Source: a gamma proteobacterium endosymbiont of Lamellibrachia anaximandri (GTDB taxonomy: Bacteria; Pseudomonadota; Gammaproteobacteria; Chromatiales; Chromatiaceae). Taken from it: a DNA stretch of 59,428 bases. Made by a program: the position numbers and the translations under genes. Below the pieces are notes generated by a model, which saw nothing but the letters and a program-made list of their open reading frames with translations, was not told where the DNA came from and ran no database searches. This document shows positions 17,134 through 25,903 of this stretch, in pieces. The stretch is from NCBI GenBank assembly GCA_016756855.1, contig JAESPD010000019.1:1-59428 (forward strand). The letters are read 5' to 3'. Numbering within the stretch: position 1 is the first letter of the stretch; the number at the start of each line of letters is the position of its first letter.

Positions 17134-19521
17134 ATGTCTGCAAAATCCACCAAAGAACCCTATCTTCCTTACCAAACCAAAGATGGCGCTTTCTCCGATG
17201 AGAAGATCATGCAGGAGGAGTTGGATGAGTACATCAGCAAGCGGCGTGAAAATCACGGGCAGACTGAACCTACAGACAAAAACCTGACGGGGCTGGCCCT
17301 CTCCGGCGGCGGTATCCGCTCCGCCACCTTCTGTCTTGGCGTGATACAGGCATTGGCCCGCGAAGGCATCATGAAGCGGTTCGACTATCTCTCCACCGTC
17401 TCCGGCGGTGGTTATATCGGTTCATCACTGACCTGGATTCTGCACAGCAAATGGGCAGAGGGAAAACAGCGCAAGGAGGATTATGACGACTCCAACGCAC
17501 CCAAGATCCGTTTCGGCGTCTCCGTAGATGACTTTCCCTACGGCACAAAACTGCGTAACCGTGATGCAGACCCGCACAATGGAGCAGGCAAAGACGACAG
17601 CGTTGAACTCAGTGGCGACGACTACCGGGGCGCTGCCATCCTGCGCTATCTGCGTCAACACGGTAACTACCTGACACCGGGTGACGGCATCAACTTTCTC
17701 TCGCTGGTCGGGGTCATCCTGCGAGGCATGTTCATCAGTATTCTGGTATTCCTTCCCTGGCTGCTGCTGATCTTCTATCTATTGGTTGCAAACGACTGGT
17801 TTACCGATACGGTCTTCCCCGGCAAGGTCTATGGTGACGTTACTGCTTTCACCTTTGGCGGGCTTGCGCTGTTCGCGACCTTCTTTGCCCTGTCGATTCT
17901 GTATGCCGGTCTGACCCGCTGGTCGAGCAAGACTTTCAAAGTCGATAATCCTTCATACAAAAGCGCATGGTCGCCAGCGACTTTTTGGTACAGGTTGCGC
18001 CGGGAGTATGAAAGATGGATGCCCTACCTGCTCGCCCTCGGGGCGGCGCTGCTGCTGTTGGGCTGGCTGCCTGACCTGGCCGAACTGATTACCAAACTGC
18101 TGCATCCGGAGCCAGGCAGCGCGGACATCACCATCGCTATCGCCAAGGATGACAAAGGGCCATTAATGGCCCTGTTGAGCACCATCGGCGGTGTTCTTGC
18201 AGCGATGGGGTCATTTTTCAAATCCGGCAAGGATGAGCAGGGTACGCTATCTACCGGCCTGCTCGCCTTTATTGCATCCCTGCTGCTTACATTGGGACTC
18301 TTCGTCGGCACCTACTACATGGCGGTTCGTATTGACGCGAGCGAACATGACCATATTGGATGGGTGGTGGCATGGGGGGTCATAGCTACCAGTGTTCTCG
18401 GATGGCTTGCCAGCATCAACTACCTCTCCATCCATCGTTACTATCGTGATCGTCTGATGGAGTCCTATCTACCGGACGTCGGCCGCGTTCTGGCCGGCAG
18501 CCCTGGGCCTTCTCAGGCATCCCCCCTGGCGGATGTCGGCGCGCTGAAGGATATGTGCCCGGTGGATACGGAGGACAAGGATGATTCCGCAGTCGGTCCC
18601 TACCACCTGATCAACAGCAACGTGATCCTGGTGGAGTCGGGGGTGAACAAATACCGTGGACGGGGCGGCGACAACTTCCTCCTGTCACCACGCTACTGTG
18701 GTAGTAACGCCACCGGCTGGCACTCTACCGACAGTTATATGGGAGGAGAGCTGACACTCTCCACCGCGATGGCGATCTCCGGAGCGGCGGCCAACCCGAA
18801 TACCGGCGTTGGCGGCGAGGGTCCGACCCGTCAACCCCTGCTGTCCCGGCTGATGGTGTTTCTGAATCTCGGCCTGGGCGTTTGGATAAGCAATCCCGAC
18901 CCTCAATGCCGCCGATGGGCCAGGGTGCCTAACTTTCTCTCTCCTGGAAGCTGGCCACTGCTGCCGTGGAAGAAGCTGACGGAAAAAGAGTCTTTTCTAC
19001 AACTGAGTGACGGCGGCCACTTTGAAAACCTCGGTATCTATGAGTTGATCCGGCGTCGTCTGAAACTAATCGTTGTCTGTGATGCCGCCGCCGATCCCGA
19101 TTTTCAGTTCGGCGACCTTGCAAACGTCATCGAAAAGATCCGCACCGACTTTGGCGTGCGCATTGAATTCGAAGATGGCCTGAATCCATTGATTCCATCG
19201 GCAAACAAGCAGTGCAACGATAAAGATCCTAAACAGATCCCACACGCCGACGCCGGTTATGTCCGTGCGACAATCAAGTATCCGGGGGTAAAAAGCAGCG
19301 ATGAGTACGGCACCCTGATCCTGATCAAAACCACCTACGTCCATGATGTGCCAAAGGATCTTCTCGGCTACAAAAAAGCCCATCCGGCCTTCCCCGATGA
19401 ATCCACTGCCGACCAGTTCTTCGATGAGAAGCAGTTCGAGGCCTATCGTGTGCTGGGGTTCCACCTGGGCAGGCAGATGGTGATCGACAACAGGGATCTG
19501 CTGGAGAGACCCACTGGATAA
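17134..19521 (+). CDS. patatin-like phospholipase with large multi-spanning membrane insertion
   Basis: A 795-residue protein. The N-terminal part has the patatin oxyanion loop LSGGGIRSATF (GGGIR at 58-62) and a nucleophile elbow STVSGGGYIG with Ser90. The matching Asp is in LSDGGHFENLGIYEL near residue 625 (DGG motif). Between them, at about residues 190-440, lie roughly six hydrophobic segments, for example ILVFLPWLLLIFYLLVAN. The hydrolase is thus split around a membrane domain. Patatins are Ser-Asp dyad lipid acyl hydrolases. The elbow here has Thr in place of the usual first Gly (TVSGG against GTSAG). The substrate and role are unknown; membrane lipid turnover is likely. It lies alone between a REPIN and the Fur-family gene. 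Confidence 0.8.
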   Translation: MSAKSTKEPYLPYQTKDGAFSDEKIMQEELDEYISKRRENHGQTEPTDKNLTGLALSGGGIRSATFCLGVIQALAREGIMKRFDYLSTVSGGGYIGSSLTWILHSKWAEGKQRKEDYDDSNAPKIRFGVSVDDFPYGTKLRNRDADPHNGAGKDDSVELSGDDYRGAAILRYLRQHGNYLTPGDGINFLSLVGVILRGMFISILVFLPWLLLIFYLLVANDWFTDTVFPGKVYGDVTAFTFGGLALFATFFALSILYAGLTRWSSKTFKVDNPSYKSAWSPATFWYRLRREYERWMPYLLALGAALLLLGWLPDLAELITKLLHPEPGSADITIAIAKDDKGPLMALLSTIGGVLAAMGSFFKSGKDEQGTLSTGLLAFIASLLLTLGLFVGTYYMAVRIDASEHDHIGWVVAWGVIATSVLGWLASINYLSIHRYYRDRLMESYLPDVGRVLAGSPGPSQASPLADVGALKDMCPVDTEDKDDSAVGPYHLINSNVILVESGVNKYRGRGGDNFLLSPRYCGSNATGWHSTDSYMGGELTLSTAMAISGAAANPNTGVGGEGPTRQPLLSRLMVFLNLGLGVWISNPDPQCRRWARVPNFLSPGSWPLLPWKKLTEKESFLQLSDGGHFENLGIYELIRRRLKLIVVCDAAADPDFQFGDLANVIEKIRTDFGVRIEFEDGLNPLIPSANKQCNDKDPKQIPHADAGYVRATIKYPGVKSSDEYGTLILIKTTYVHDVPKDLLGYKKAHPAFPDESTADQFFDEKQFEAYRVLGFHLGRQMVIDNRDLLERPTG

Positions 19522-19540
19522 CCTCCAGTTTTCGCTTTTC

Positions 19541-19565
19541 CTGATGAGAATGATTTATAATTGTC
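19541..19565 (+). promoter_or_regulatory. possible promoter/operator of the Fur-family gene
   Basis: An AT-rich stretch just before the Fur-family gene contains GAGAATGATTTATAAT, partly resembling a Fur-type box, and a perfect TATAAT at 19556-19561. If TATAAT is the -10 and the ATG at 19569 is used, the mRNA would be nearly leaderless. A GTG at 19620 is an alternative start. Autoregulation is inferred only from position. Confidence 0.3.
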
Positions 19566-19568
19566 TTT

Positions 19569-20021
19569 ATGATCGAGAAAGCGTATGGATCCTCACCTCC
19601 AACAACCTCCTCCGCAGATGTGGAGCAGCGACTGCGGGCGTATGGGATCAACCCCACGCAGCAGCGTCTTACGATTGCCGGAAAGCTCTTTGCCAAACAC
19701 CAGCATGTGACCGCCGACCAGGTCCATGAAAGCATGAAGACGGGACAGGGTTGCGCCTCCAAGGCAACTGTCTACAACACGCTGGGCCTGTTTGTTGAGA
19801 AGGGGCTGTTGCGGGAGATCTTCGTCGATTCATCCCGCACCTTCTACGACTCCAATATCCAACCCCACCACCACTTCTACAATGTGGACACCGGTGACCT
19901 GATCGATGCCAAAGAACACCTGAATCCCTTCTTTGTGGAGAGCGATCTTCCTCATGGCACCATCCTTGAAGATGTGGATATCGTAATCAGGGTGCGTGAA
20001 AAGACCGCCGTATCTCATTAA
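19569..20021 (+). CDS. Fur/Irr-family transcriptional regulator
   Basis: A 150-residue Fur-superfamily repressor. The N-terminal winged helix (GINPTQQRLTIAGKLF, then SKATVYNTLGLFVEKGLL) precedes a dimerisation and metal domain with QPHHHFYNVDTGDLIDA (His100-102). The paired CxxC zinc motifs of Fur and PerR are absent, and the only Cys is at about position 62. The HHH stretch followed by F/Y is typical of Irr-like members that respond to haem or iron or peroxide status. The next gene, an EamA transporter, begins 14 bp downstream and may be co-transcribed. A start at GTG 19620 would give a more typical N-terminus (EQRLRAYGINPT). Confidence 0.85.
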   Translation: MIEKAYGSSPPTTSSADVEQRLRAYGINPTQQRLTIAGKLFAKHQHVTADQVHESMKTGQGCASKATVYNTLGLFVEKGLLREIFVDSSRTFYDSNIQPHHHFYNVDTGDLIDAKEHLNPFFVESDLPHGTILEDVDIVIRVREKTAVSH

Positions 20022-20035
20022 TCCAGCCAGCCGCA

Positions 20036-20905
20036 ATGGACTGGTTTCCTCTGACCCTGTTCTGTGCCTTCAGTCTTGCCGCCGCTGATACCCTGACCAA
20101 AGCAAAACTCTCCGACTATTCGGCACGGGAACTGGCCTTCGTGCGCCTGACGCTGGCCGGAGTGCTGGTATCGCCGCTGCTGTTGAGCCAACCTTTTCCC
20201 GAACTGCCCTGGGTCTTCTGGGGCTGGGTCGCCGCCATCGTGCCGCTGGAGATCCTGGCGATGCTGCTCTATATCCGGGCGATCCGGGACTACCCTCTGT
20301 CACAAACCCTGCCATATCTGGCCTTCACCCCGGTATTTGTCACCCTGGTCGGCTATCTGCTGTTGGGGGAGTCGGTCAGCGGTGACGGTTTCATGGGCAT
20401 TCTGCTGGTTGTGGCAGGGGCCTGGCTGCTGAATTTCAATCAGGCTGAATTGCGGGAGTGGCGCACCTGGGTCAACCCGCTGACCCATATTTTTCACAAC
20501 CCCGGCCCCCTTACCATGCTGAGTGTTGCCTTTCTCTATAGCTTTACCGCAGTGGGAGGAAAAGGCGCCATGCAGTACATGGCGCCGGAGCTGTTCGGCC
20601 CGCTCTATTTCGTCCTTGTTGGCGCCGCACTGCTGCCGCTGCTGATGAAACCGCTATCGATCCGGCGTATCTGGCGCAAACCGCTGCCCGTATTTGGTGT
20701 CGCAGGATTGATGGGGATCATGCTGATCACCCACTTCATCGCCCTGGAGCAGGTGGAAGTGGCCTATATGATTGCGGTCAAACGCACCAGTCTGCTGTTC
20801 GGCATCCTCTTCGGCGCCTTCATTTTTCGTGAGACCGGTCTGCGCAGCCATCTGCTGGCAGGCACGGTAATGCTCGGCGGGGTTTTTCTGATTGCTGCCA
20901 GCTAG
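20036..20905 (+). CDS. EamA/DMT-family transporter
   Basis: A 289-residue inner-membrane protein with about ten hydrophobic helices arranged as two five-helix EamA repeats. The second repeat ends with IAVKRTSLLFGILFGAFIF and LAGTVMLGGVFLIAAS. DMT proteins export or import small metabolites, and the substrate cannot be read from sequence. It sits 14 bp after the Fur-family gene. Its TAG stop (20903-20905) is formed by the first three bases of an adjoining MITE-like repeat. Confidence 0.85.
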   Translation: MDWFPLTLFCAFSLAAADTLTKAKLSDYSARELAFVRLTLAGVLVSPLLLSQPFPELPWVFWGWVAAIVPLEILAMLLYIRAIRDYPLSQTLPYLAFTPVFVTLVGYLLLGESVSGDGFMGILLVVAGAWLLNFNQAELREWRTWVNPLTHIFHNPGPLTMLSVAFLYSFTAVGGKGAMQYMAPELFGPLYFVLVGAALLPLLMKPLSIRRIWRKPLPVFGVAGLMGIMLITHFIALEQVEVAYMIAVKRTSLLFGILFGAFIFRETGLRSHLLAGTVMLGGVFLIAAS

Positions 20906-21068
20906 GAGGCTGTCGGGTTTATCCGTTTGATGCGAAAATCACTGGGGGCGAATCAAATCAGTTTATCGAACGAGACGAATAGTGGACCTATTTAGCGAGT
21001 TCGATAAGCTGAGTTGATCGTCATCCAGGGATTTGCAGCCAAACAGTGTTAAACCCGACAGTCTCCTA
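20903..21068. mobile_element. MITE-like palindromic element, 166 bp
   Basis: Terminal inverted repeats read TAGGAGGCTGTCGGGTTTA (left, 20903-20921) and, on the opposite strand, TAGGAGACTGTCGGGTTTA (right, 21050-21068), with one mismatch. Inside, AAATCACTGG pairs roughly with CCAGGGATTT, and GTTTATCGAAC pairs with GTTCGATAAGC. Nearly the whole element can fold into one hairpin. It has no coding capacity. It lies exactly between two convergent genes and gives each its TAG stop codon. Only one copy is in this window. Confidence 0.75.
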
Positions 21069-21380
21069 ACCACCTGACAGGCGACGATAGAACCCCACCT
21101 GGAGCACCTCAAGCAACTGTTTCGTTTCGTCACCGGGATTGGCCTGTAATAAATCCCGGCAGGCCTGATCGAACAGGCCTCTGACCTGTTGCTGGGAGAA
21201 TGACCTCGCCCCTTTTGGTTTTTTTTCAACCTGCAAATCCAGCGGCTCGACCTCCGCCGATTTCATCATCAGCCGGCTGTTGCCACTCCCCTCCTCACTC
21301 GCGGTAAGTGGACCAGTCTTGGTGTAGAGCTTGTCTTGGAAACGAAAACGCTGACCGATGGGAAGGTGAGGAAATTTCAT
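21066..21380 (-). CDS. conserved small protein of unknown function
   Basis: A 104-residue soluble protein starting MKFPHLPIGQRFRFQ. The segment DKLYTKTGPLTASEEG is, from memory, found in small uncharacterised gammaproteobacterial proteins. The C-terminal half is helical (ARSFSQQQVRGLFDQACRDLL). No catalytic motif is seen. It follows the kinase/ATPase gene by 24 bp on the same strand, so it is probably co-transcribed. Its stop TAG lies in the MITE end. Confidence 0.6.
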   Translation of the reverse strand: MKFPHLPIGQRFRFQDKLYTKTGPLTASEEGSGNSRLMMKSAEVEPLDLQVEKKPKGARSFSQQQVRGLFDQACRDLLQANPGDETKQLLEVLQVGFYRRLSGG

Positions 21381-21404
21381 GGCAGTTTTGACTCAATCTC
21401 TATC

Positions 21405-22991
21405 TTACGAGTGCTCATCGGATCGCAGATTCAACCTGGCACTAATCTGTTCCAACAGCACGGATGAAGGCGCTTCAGTGGTATCCCATTCAAGCAGAAA
21501 AGGCTGTTCGGCGACAGAGAACGCCTGACTTTTTTTCAATTGGCGCTCAAGTACGGCCAGATCCGCATCTGAAGGATCATTCCCCTCCCGGTTACGCTGT
21601 TGCACACGCTGACGCAAAAGTTCGATCGGGGCATGACAAGCCAGGATGAGGAGTGGGCAAGCCTGAGTTTGCGCCAGCTCTCTGAAACGGTCGCGCACTT
21701 CCGCATCGAGAAAGGTGGCATCAATGATCGTGGTATATCCCGCCTGGATAGCCGTAGTCGCTATGGCATGCAGACGGGAGTAGGTTGCCGCTGTCATTTC
21801 GGGCCTATAGATACCCTCATCCGGCGCCAATCCCCCTGACTCGCCCTTGAGAAGACCGTACTGCCGTTTACGCTCGACATCCGAGCGCACCTGGATGGCA
21901 GGCAGATGTTCCACCAACCAGCCTGCGACCCGGCTCTTGCCGGACCCGGAGAACCCATGAGTGATAATCAGGGCCGGTTGCCTGGCCTGACTCAGGCGGC
22001 AAGCAAGATCGATGTGAGCCGCATACTCCGCTTCGCTGTAACGTCTCTCATCCCCGCTCAGGCCGGATTGGGCCAGGCGGATCGCCGTCACCTTGGCGCG
22101 CACCATGGCACGGTAGACAAGGTAGAACGGCAGCAGCGGCAGCCCGTCGTAGTCCCCGGAGGTCTCAAGATAGGCGTTGAGAAAGCATGCAGCCTGCCGC
22201 AGCAACCCTTTGTGTTTGAGGTCCATCAGCAGGAAGGCCATATCGCTTAGGGTATCGATCCAATGCAGCAGCGGGTTGAATTCGATCCCATCGAAGATAC
22301 AGATACGGCCCTGAAACCGGGCAATATTGCCGAGATGCATGTCACCGTGGCACTCCCGGATATGCCCCTGCTCCCTCCGCTGCCGGATAACCGGCAGCAA
22401 CCGCTCCATGCGCTTCCGGGTCCAGGTTTCCAACGAAGCGAGTTTACCGTCCCCCCCCCGTTCATCCAGCGCAGCCCGGATATGGGCAAAATTCTCCAGC
22501 ATCGGTTGCAGCACCGACTGGGATTCTCCATAGGACTCTCCCGGGTCGGCTACAGGAATCACGGCATGAAAACGGGCGACCCTGCGGGCCAGGCGAAGCA
22601 CCATGTCCTTATCCGGCAGGGTTCGGTCAAACAGTGAGGACTGGGGAAACCGCCGCATCCTTACGGCATATTCGAGTATCTCCCCCTTACCCTCGATCTT
22701 CGGAGTATCGTAATCTCCGGTAATCGTGACCAGATCCAGGTAGAGTTCGGGGGCAAGCCGCCGGTTGAGGCGCAACTCCTCCCCGCAAAAGTAACGCCGC
22801 CTTTGCAGAGTGGAAAAATCGAGGAACCCAAGATCAACCGGTTTTTTGATCTTGTAGACAAACTCTCCCGCCAGCAGGATATGGGAGATATGGGTTTCGA
22901 TATGTTCGATTTCATCCACCGCGTGGGGGTAGGCCTCCGCACGCTGAAGTGCTGATATCAGGCTTTGCTGCTGCGCCATGGAATCACCCAT
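21405..22991 (-). CDS. bifunctional aminoglycoside-phosphotransferase-like / P-loop ATPase protein
   Basis: A 528-residue fusion. Residues ~1-320 resemble an APH-type kinase, with catalytic loop HGDMHLGNIARFQG and metal motif IFDGIEFNPLLHWID. Residues ~330-528 form a zeta-toxin/adenylylate-kinase-like P-loop domain with Walker A THGFSGSGKSR. This two-domain family is widespread but uncharacterised, and antibiotic resistance is not implied. The ATG at 22991 is used here; Met5 (22979) is also possible. The promoter faces the divergent DUF2892 gene across a 132-bp region holding a palindromic operator. Confidence 0.8.
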   Translation of the reverse strand: MGDSMAQQQSLISALQRAEAYPHAVDEIEHIETHISHILLAGEFVYKIKKPVDLGFLDFSTLQRRRYFCGEELRLNRRLAPELYLDLVTITGDYDTPKIEGKGEILEYAVRMRRFPQSSLFDRTLPDKDMVLRLARRVARFHAVIPVADPGESYGESQSVLQPMLENFAHIRAALDERGGDGKLASLETWTRKRMERLLPVIRQRREQGHIRECHGDMHLGNIARFQGRICIFDGIEFNPLLHWIDTLSDMAFLLMDLKHKGLLRQAACFLNAYLETSGDYDGLPLLPFYLVYRAMVRAKVTAIRLAQSGLSGDERRYSEAEYAAHIDLACRLSQARQPALIITHGFSGSGKSRVAGWLVEHLPAIQVRSDVERKRQYGLLKGESGGLAPDEGIYRPEMTAATYSRLHAIATTAIQAGYTTIIDATFLDAEVRDRFRELAQTQACPLLILACHAPIELLRQRVQQRNREGNDPSDADLAVLERQLKKSQAFSVAEQPFLLEWDTTEAPSSVLLEQISARLNLRSDEHS

Positions 22992-23006
22992 ACAAAAAAC
23001 TTGTCC

Positions 23007-23034
23007 TTGACTAAATATTAGATAATGCTAATAT
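23007..23034 (+). promoter_or_regulatory. putative promoter with ArsR-type palindromic operator
   Basis: TTGACT (23007-23012) and TAATAT (23029-23034) are spaced 16 bp, giving a plausible sigma-70 promoter for the DUF2892 gene. A perfect inverted repeat, ATATTAG (23015-23021) - 6 bp - CTAATAT (23028-23034), covers the spacer and -10. A repressor bound there would block RNA polymerase. AT-rich palindromes of this shape are used by ArsR-family sulfur-responsive repressors (BigR/YgaV type). No such regulator is encoded in this window. The site could also act on the divergent kinase gene. Confidence 0.5.
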
Positions 23035-23123
23035 CTTACTTTTCCCGGCGAATGACGCCGTCAAATTTGGATTCCAGCGGGTTTTGAATCCGGCAACCCT
23101 ATATATAGTTTAGAGGCAAATCT

Positions 23124-23324
23124 ATGAACATCGAACGCATCGTGCTGGCTTTTGCCGGTATCGCCATCCTGGCCAGCCTGGCACTTTCACACTATCACGA
23201 CCCCTACTGGCTCTACTTCACCGCCTTTGTCGGCCTGAACCTGCTGCAGTCCGCTTTCACCGGTTTCTGCCCCCTGGCCACGATGCTGAAAATGCTTGGC
23301 AGGAAAAGCGGCAACGCCTTCTGA
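23124..23324 (+). CDS. DUF2892-family small membrane protein
   Basis: A 66-residue protein with two hydrophobic helices ([17 protein letters not shown] and [17 protein letters not shown]) and the [13 protein letters not shown] signature of DUF2892, the membrane tail of YgaP-type rhodaneses. It lacks a rhodanese domain. In sulfur bacteria such proteins often sit under sulfide-responsive ArsR repressors. AGAGG precedes the ATG. The preceding palindromic promoter is the main evidence for regulation. Confidence 0.8.
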   Translation: MNIERIVLAFAGIAILASLALSHYHDPYWLYFTAFVGLNLLQSAFTGFCPLATMLKMLGRKSGNAF

Positions 23325-23376
23325 CACTTTCAGAAAATTCCGTCCTGCCGGATGGTTGGCAAGCGCAGGGAAGCGC

Positions 23377-24705
23377 TTATTCCTCGAAGTCGACCGGTTC
23401 CGCTTTCAGGTCATGGGCAGTCGCCCCGCTCACCCGCACCTGAATAAAATCCCCCGGCTCCAGCTCCCAGCTACCGGGAATCACCACCCGCCCATCGATC
23501 TCCGGTGCATCCGCCGCACTGCGGGCAATAACCTGTTTCTCGTTCACCTCGTCCACCAGTACGATCATCTCCTGACCAACCCGCTGCTGTAGCCGCCGAC
23601 GGCTGATCTCCTGCTGTACCTCCATGAAACGGGCGCGACGCGCCTCTTTAACCGCTTCAGGCACTGGATCCGGAAGCCAATTGGCTGTTGCCCCATCCAC
23701 CGGTGAGTAGGCAAAGCAGCCGACCCGGTCGAGTCGCGCCGCACGCAGAAAATCGAGCAGCTCCTCGAATTCCGCCTCCGTCTCCCCGGGAAAACCGACG
23801 ATAAAGGTGCTGCGCAGGGTAAGATCGGGACACTCAGCTCGCCATCGGATAATCCGCTCTAGCACCTTCTCGGTGGCGGCGGGTCGTTTCATCAGCTGCA
23901 GCAATCGATGATTGGCGTGCTGCAGGGGCATATCCAGATAGGGCAGGATATGACCCTCCGCCATCAGGGGAATCAGGTCATCCACATGGGGGTAGGGATA
24001 GACGTAGTGCAGCCGAACCCAGGCGGGCAACTCACCAAGCGCAGCAGCCAGCTCCCGAATGCGGGTCTGCAGTGGCCGCCCCTTCCAGAAATCGGGACGA
24101 TACTTCAAGTCGATACCGTAGGCACTGGTATCCTGTGAGACCATCAGCAACTCGCGCACCCCCGACTCCACCAGCCGTTCCGCCTCCAACATGACCTCGC
24201 CGATGGGACGGCTCACCAGGTCACCACGCAACTGCGGAATGATGCAGAAGGTACAGCGGTGGTTGCACCCCTCCGAGATCTTCAGATAGGCGTAGTGACG
24301 CGGCGTGAGCTTCACTCCCTCCGGGGGCAGCAGGCTGGTGAAGGGATCATGCGGCGGCGGCAAGGCCTCATGCACCGCATCCATCACCGCCTCATAGGCG
24401 TGGGCTCCGGTCACTGCCAGCACCTGGGGATGGGCATCGCGGATACGCTTCTCATCCCCGCCAAGGCAGCCGGTAACGATTACCCGGCCATTCTCCTTGA
24501 GCGCCTCGCCGATGGCGTCCAGTGACTCCTCCACCGCAGCATCGATAAAACCACAGGTGTTGACCACCACCAGTTCAGCACCGTCATAAGAGGGTGATAT
24601 CTCATACCCCTCGGCCCGTAGTCGGCTTAAAATCCTTTCGGAATCCACCAGGTTTTTGGGACATCCAAGACTGACGAATCCAATACGGGGGGCAGGCGAT
24701 TCCAT
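23377..24705 (-). CDS. rimO: ribosomal protein S12 (aspartate) methylthiotransferase
   Basis: Radical-SAM methylthiotransferase of 442 residues that adds a methylthio group to an Asp of ribosomal protein S12. The N-terminal UPF0004 domain binds the auxiliary cluster through Cys in [23 protein letters not shown] and VTGCLGG. The radical SAM motif is [14 protein letters not shown] (CxxxCxxC). A C-terminal TRAM domain follows. The SLGCPKN start and length distinguish RimO from MiaB. It begins 5 bp after the cnoX-like gene on the same strand. Confidence 0.95.
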   Translation of the reverse strand: MESPAPRIGFVSLGCPKNLVDSERILSRLRAEGYEISPSYDGAELVVVNTCGFIDAAVEESLDAIGEALKENGRVIVTGCLGGDEKRIRDAHPQVLAVTGAHAYEAVMDAVHEALPPPHDPFTSLLPPEGVKLTPRHYAYLKISEGCNHRCTFCIIPQLRGDLVSRPIGEVMLEAERLVESGVRELLMVSQDTSAYGIDLKYRPDFWKGRPLQTRIRELAAALGELPAWVRLHYVYPYPHVDDLIPLMAEGHILPYLDMPLQHANHRLLQLMKRPAATEKVLERIIRWRAECPDLTLRSTFIVGFPGETEAEFEELLDFLRAARLDRVGCFAYSPVDGATANWLPDPVPEAVKEARRARFMEVQQEISRRRLQQRVGQEMIVLVDEVNEKQVIARSAADAPEIDGRVVIPGSWELEPGDFIQVRVSGATAHDLKAEPVDFEE

Positions 24706-24710
24706 GGCGT

Positions 24711-25574
24711 TTAATAATTGAGACGAAAGAGCTCTTTTCGGTAGCGGGCCACCCGCTCATCTGCGGGATCGAGCATATCCAGCAGGGCCTTCATGCCTTT
24801 GCGGGCGATGCCGTTGCGATAGACAGGCACCTGCCGCGAAAGCAGCAGTAGATGCTGAAGCGCCTGCTCGATCTCATCCTCATGCAGACAGACCGCGGCT
24901 AACTGGTAACGCGCCTCGGCATCCTCGGGTGTCGCAGTGATGCGGGCCTCAAGATCGGCTTTTGCATCCGCCCCGGCTGCCGTCTGCAAAAAGTCGAGAT
25001 GCGCCAACATGCCACTGATCTGCGGCTCATTTTGAAACACCTCCGGCAGTGAACTCAGCAGTTGGTGTGCGTCGTCGATACGATCCTGGCGCATCAGGAT
25101 CCTGGCCATCAGCGCCGGAAAGGCCAAGTTGTCCGGTTCGTTGACTGCCGCCTCGGCCAGCAGTTGCAGCGCCCTGTCCGGGTCACCCGCCTGCCAGGCG
25201 GCAATCGCCCCGGCACTGACCTGATCAACAGGTTTGGCGGCATATTCATCGATAATGCGTGGGTAATCCGCTTCCGGCTGTACGCCATGATACTCCGCAA
25301 CCATCTCACCGTTCTTGAACAGTTTGAGCGACGGCAGGCTGCGCACACCGAAACGCTCCGCCAAAGGTTTCTGTTCATCGGTATTCACCGAGACCAGCAG
25401 AAAGCGTCCGGCGTATTCTTGCGCCAGATCACTGAGCATCTCACGTTGCCGCATCGAGGGTCCGACCCAGGGCGCCCAGAAGTCGACCAGAACCAAACCT
25501 CTGCGCGAGTTCTCCAGCACCAGGCGGTCGAAGTTCTCGCCGGTGCCTTCAAAAATATGTGAGGCAGCTGCCAT
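24711..25574 (-). CDS. CnoX-like thioredoxin/TPR protein without redox cysteines
   Basis: A 287-residue protein. The N-terminal thioredoxin fold reads [15 protein letters not shown] (28-41), so the usual W-C-G-P-C site is WVGPS and both redox Cys are gone; no Cys is present elsewhere. cis-Pro is kept in [10 protein letters not shown]. The C-terminal ~170 residues form TPR-like helices. This matches the YbbN/CnoX family, whose E. coli member is a holdase working with GroEL and DnaK. Here only the chaperone function seems possible. The start shares one base with the stop of the preceding small gene, and rimO follows 5 bp later. Confidence 0.8.
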   Translation of the reverse strand: MAAASHIFEGTGENFDRLVLENSRRGLVLVDFWAPWVGPSMRQREMLSDLAQEYAGRFLLVSVNTDEQKPLAERFGVRSLPSLKLFKNGEMVAEYHGVQPEADYPRIIDEYAAKPVDQVSAGAIAAWQAGDPDRALQLLAEAAVNEPDNLAFPALMARILMRQDRIDDAHQLLSSLPEVFQNEPQISGMLAHLDFLQTAAGADAKADLEARITATPEDAEARYQLAAVCLHEDEIEQALQHLLLLSRQVPVYRNGIARKGMKALLDMLDPADERVARYRKELFRLNY

Positions 25575-25903
25575 CAGCCAAGAAGATTCATCAAAGAGAG
25601 GCTGGATTCGTCGCGTCCCATCTCCACCACGATGGTCTCGTCAAGCTCCAGATCCCCCCCCTGCAGATGTGGCATCAGCTGTTCGGCAATCTGTTGTACG
25701 ATCAACATGCCCGCCCGATTCTGATCGTCGTCTTTCAGAGAGTGGATCTGCTGCTGCAGTGTCTGCAGATACGCCTGAAACTGCGCCTCCTGCGCCTGTT
25801 GATCCAGGGCCTGAAACTCCGGGGTAAAGGTGAGGTGAAGCTCACGCCCAGGCATCTCAGGCTGATCAAGTACACCGATTTTCAGGGGACCATCTATTAA
25901 CAT
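25574..25903 (-). CDS. conserved hypothetical protein upstream of cnoX-like gene
   Basis: A 109-residue protein with no signal or membrane segment. The middle is Gln-rich and likely coiled coil (ALDQQAQEAQFQAYLQTLQ), with an acidic C-terminus. It is coupled to the CnoX-like gene by a one-base overlap (TGATG), so the two products may work together. I do not recognise a domain. Confidence 0.6.
   Translation of the reverse strand: MLIDGPLKIGVLDQPEMPGRELHLTFTPEFQALDQQAQEAQFQAYLQTLQQQIHSLKDDDQNRAGMLIVQQIAEQLMPHLQGGDLELDETIVVEMGRDESSLSLMNLLG

Noticed and set aside
21405-22991. Aminoglycoside resistance gene
   Set aside because: The APH-like kinase is fused to a P-loop domain in a widespread housekeeping-type family with no mobile context, so resistance is not supported.
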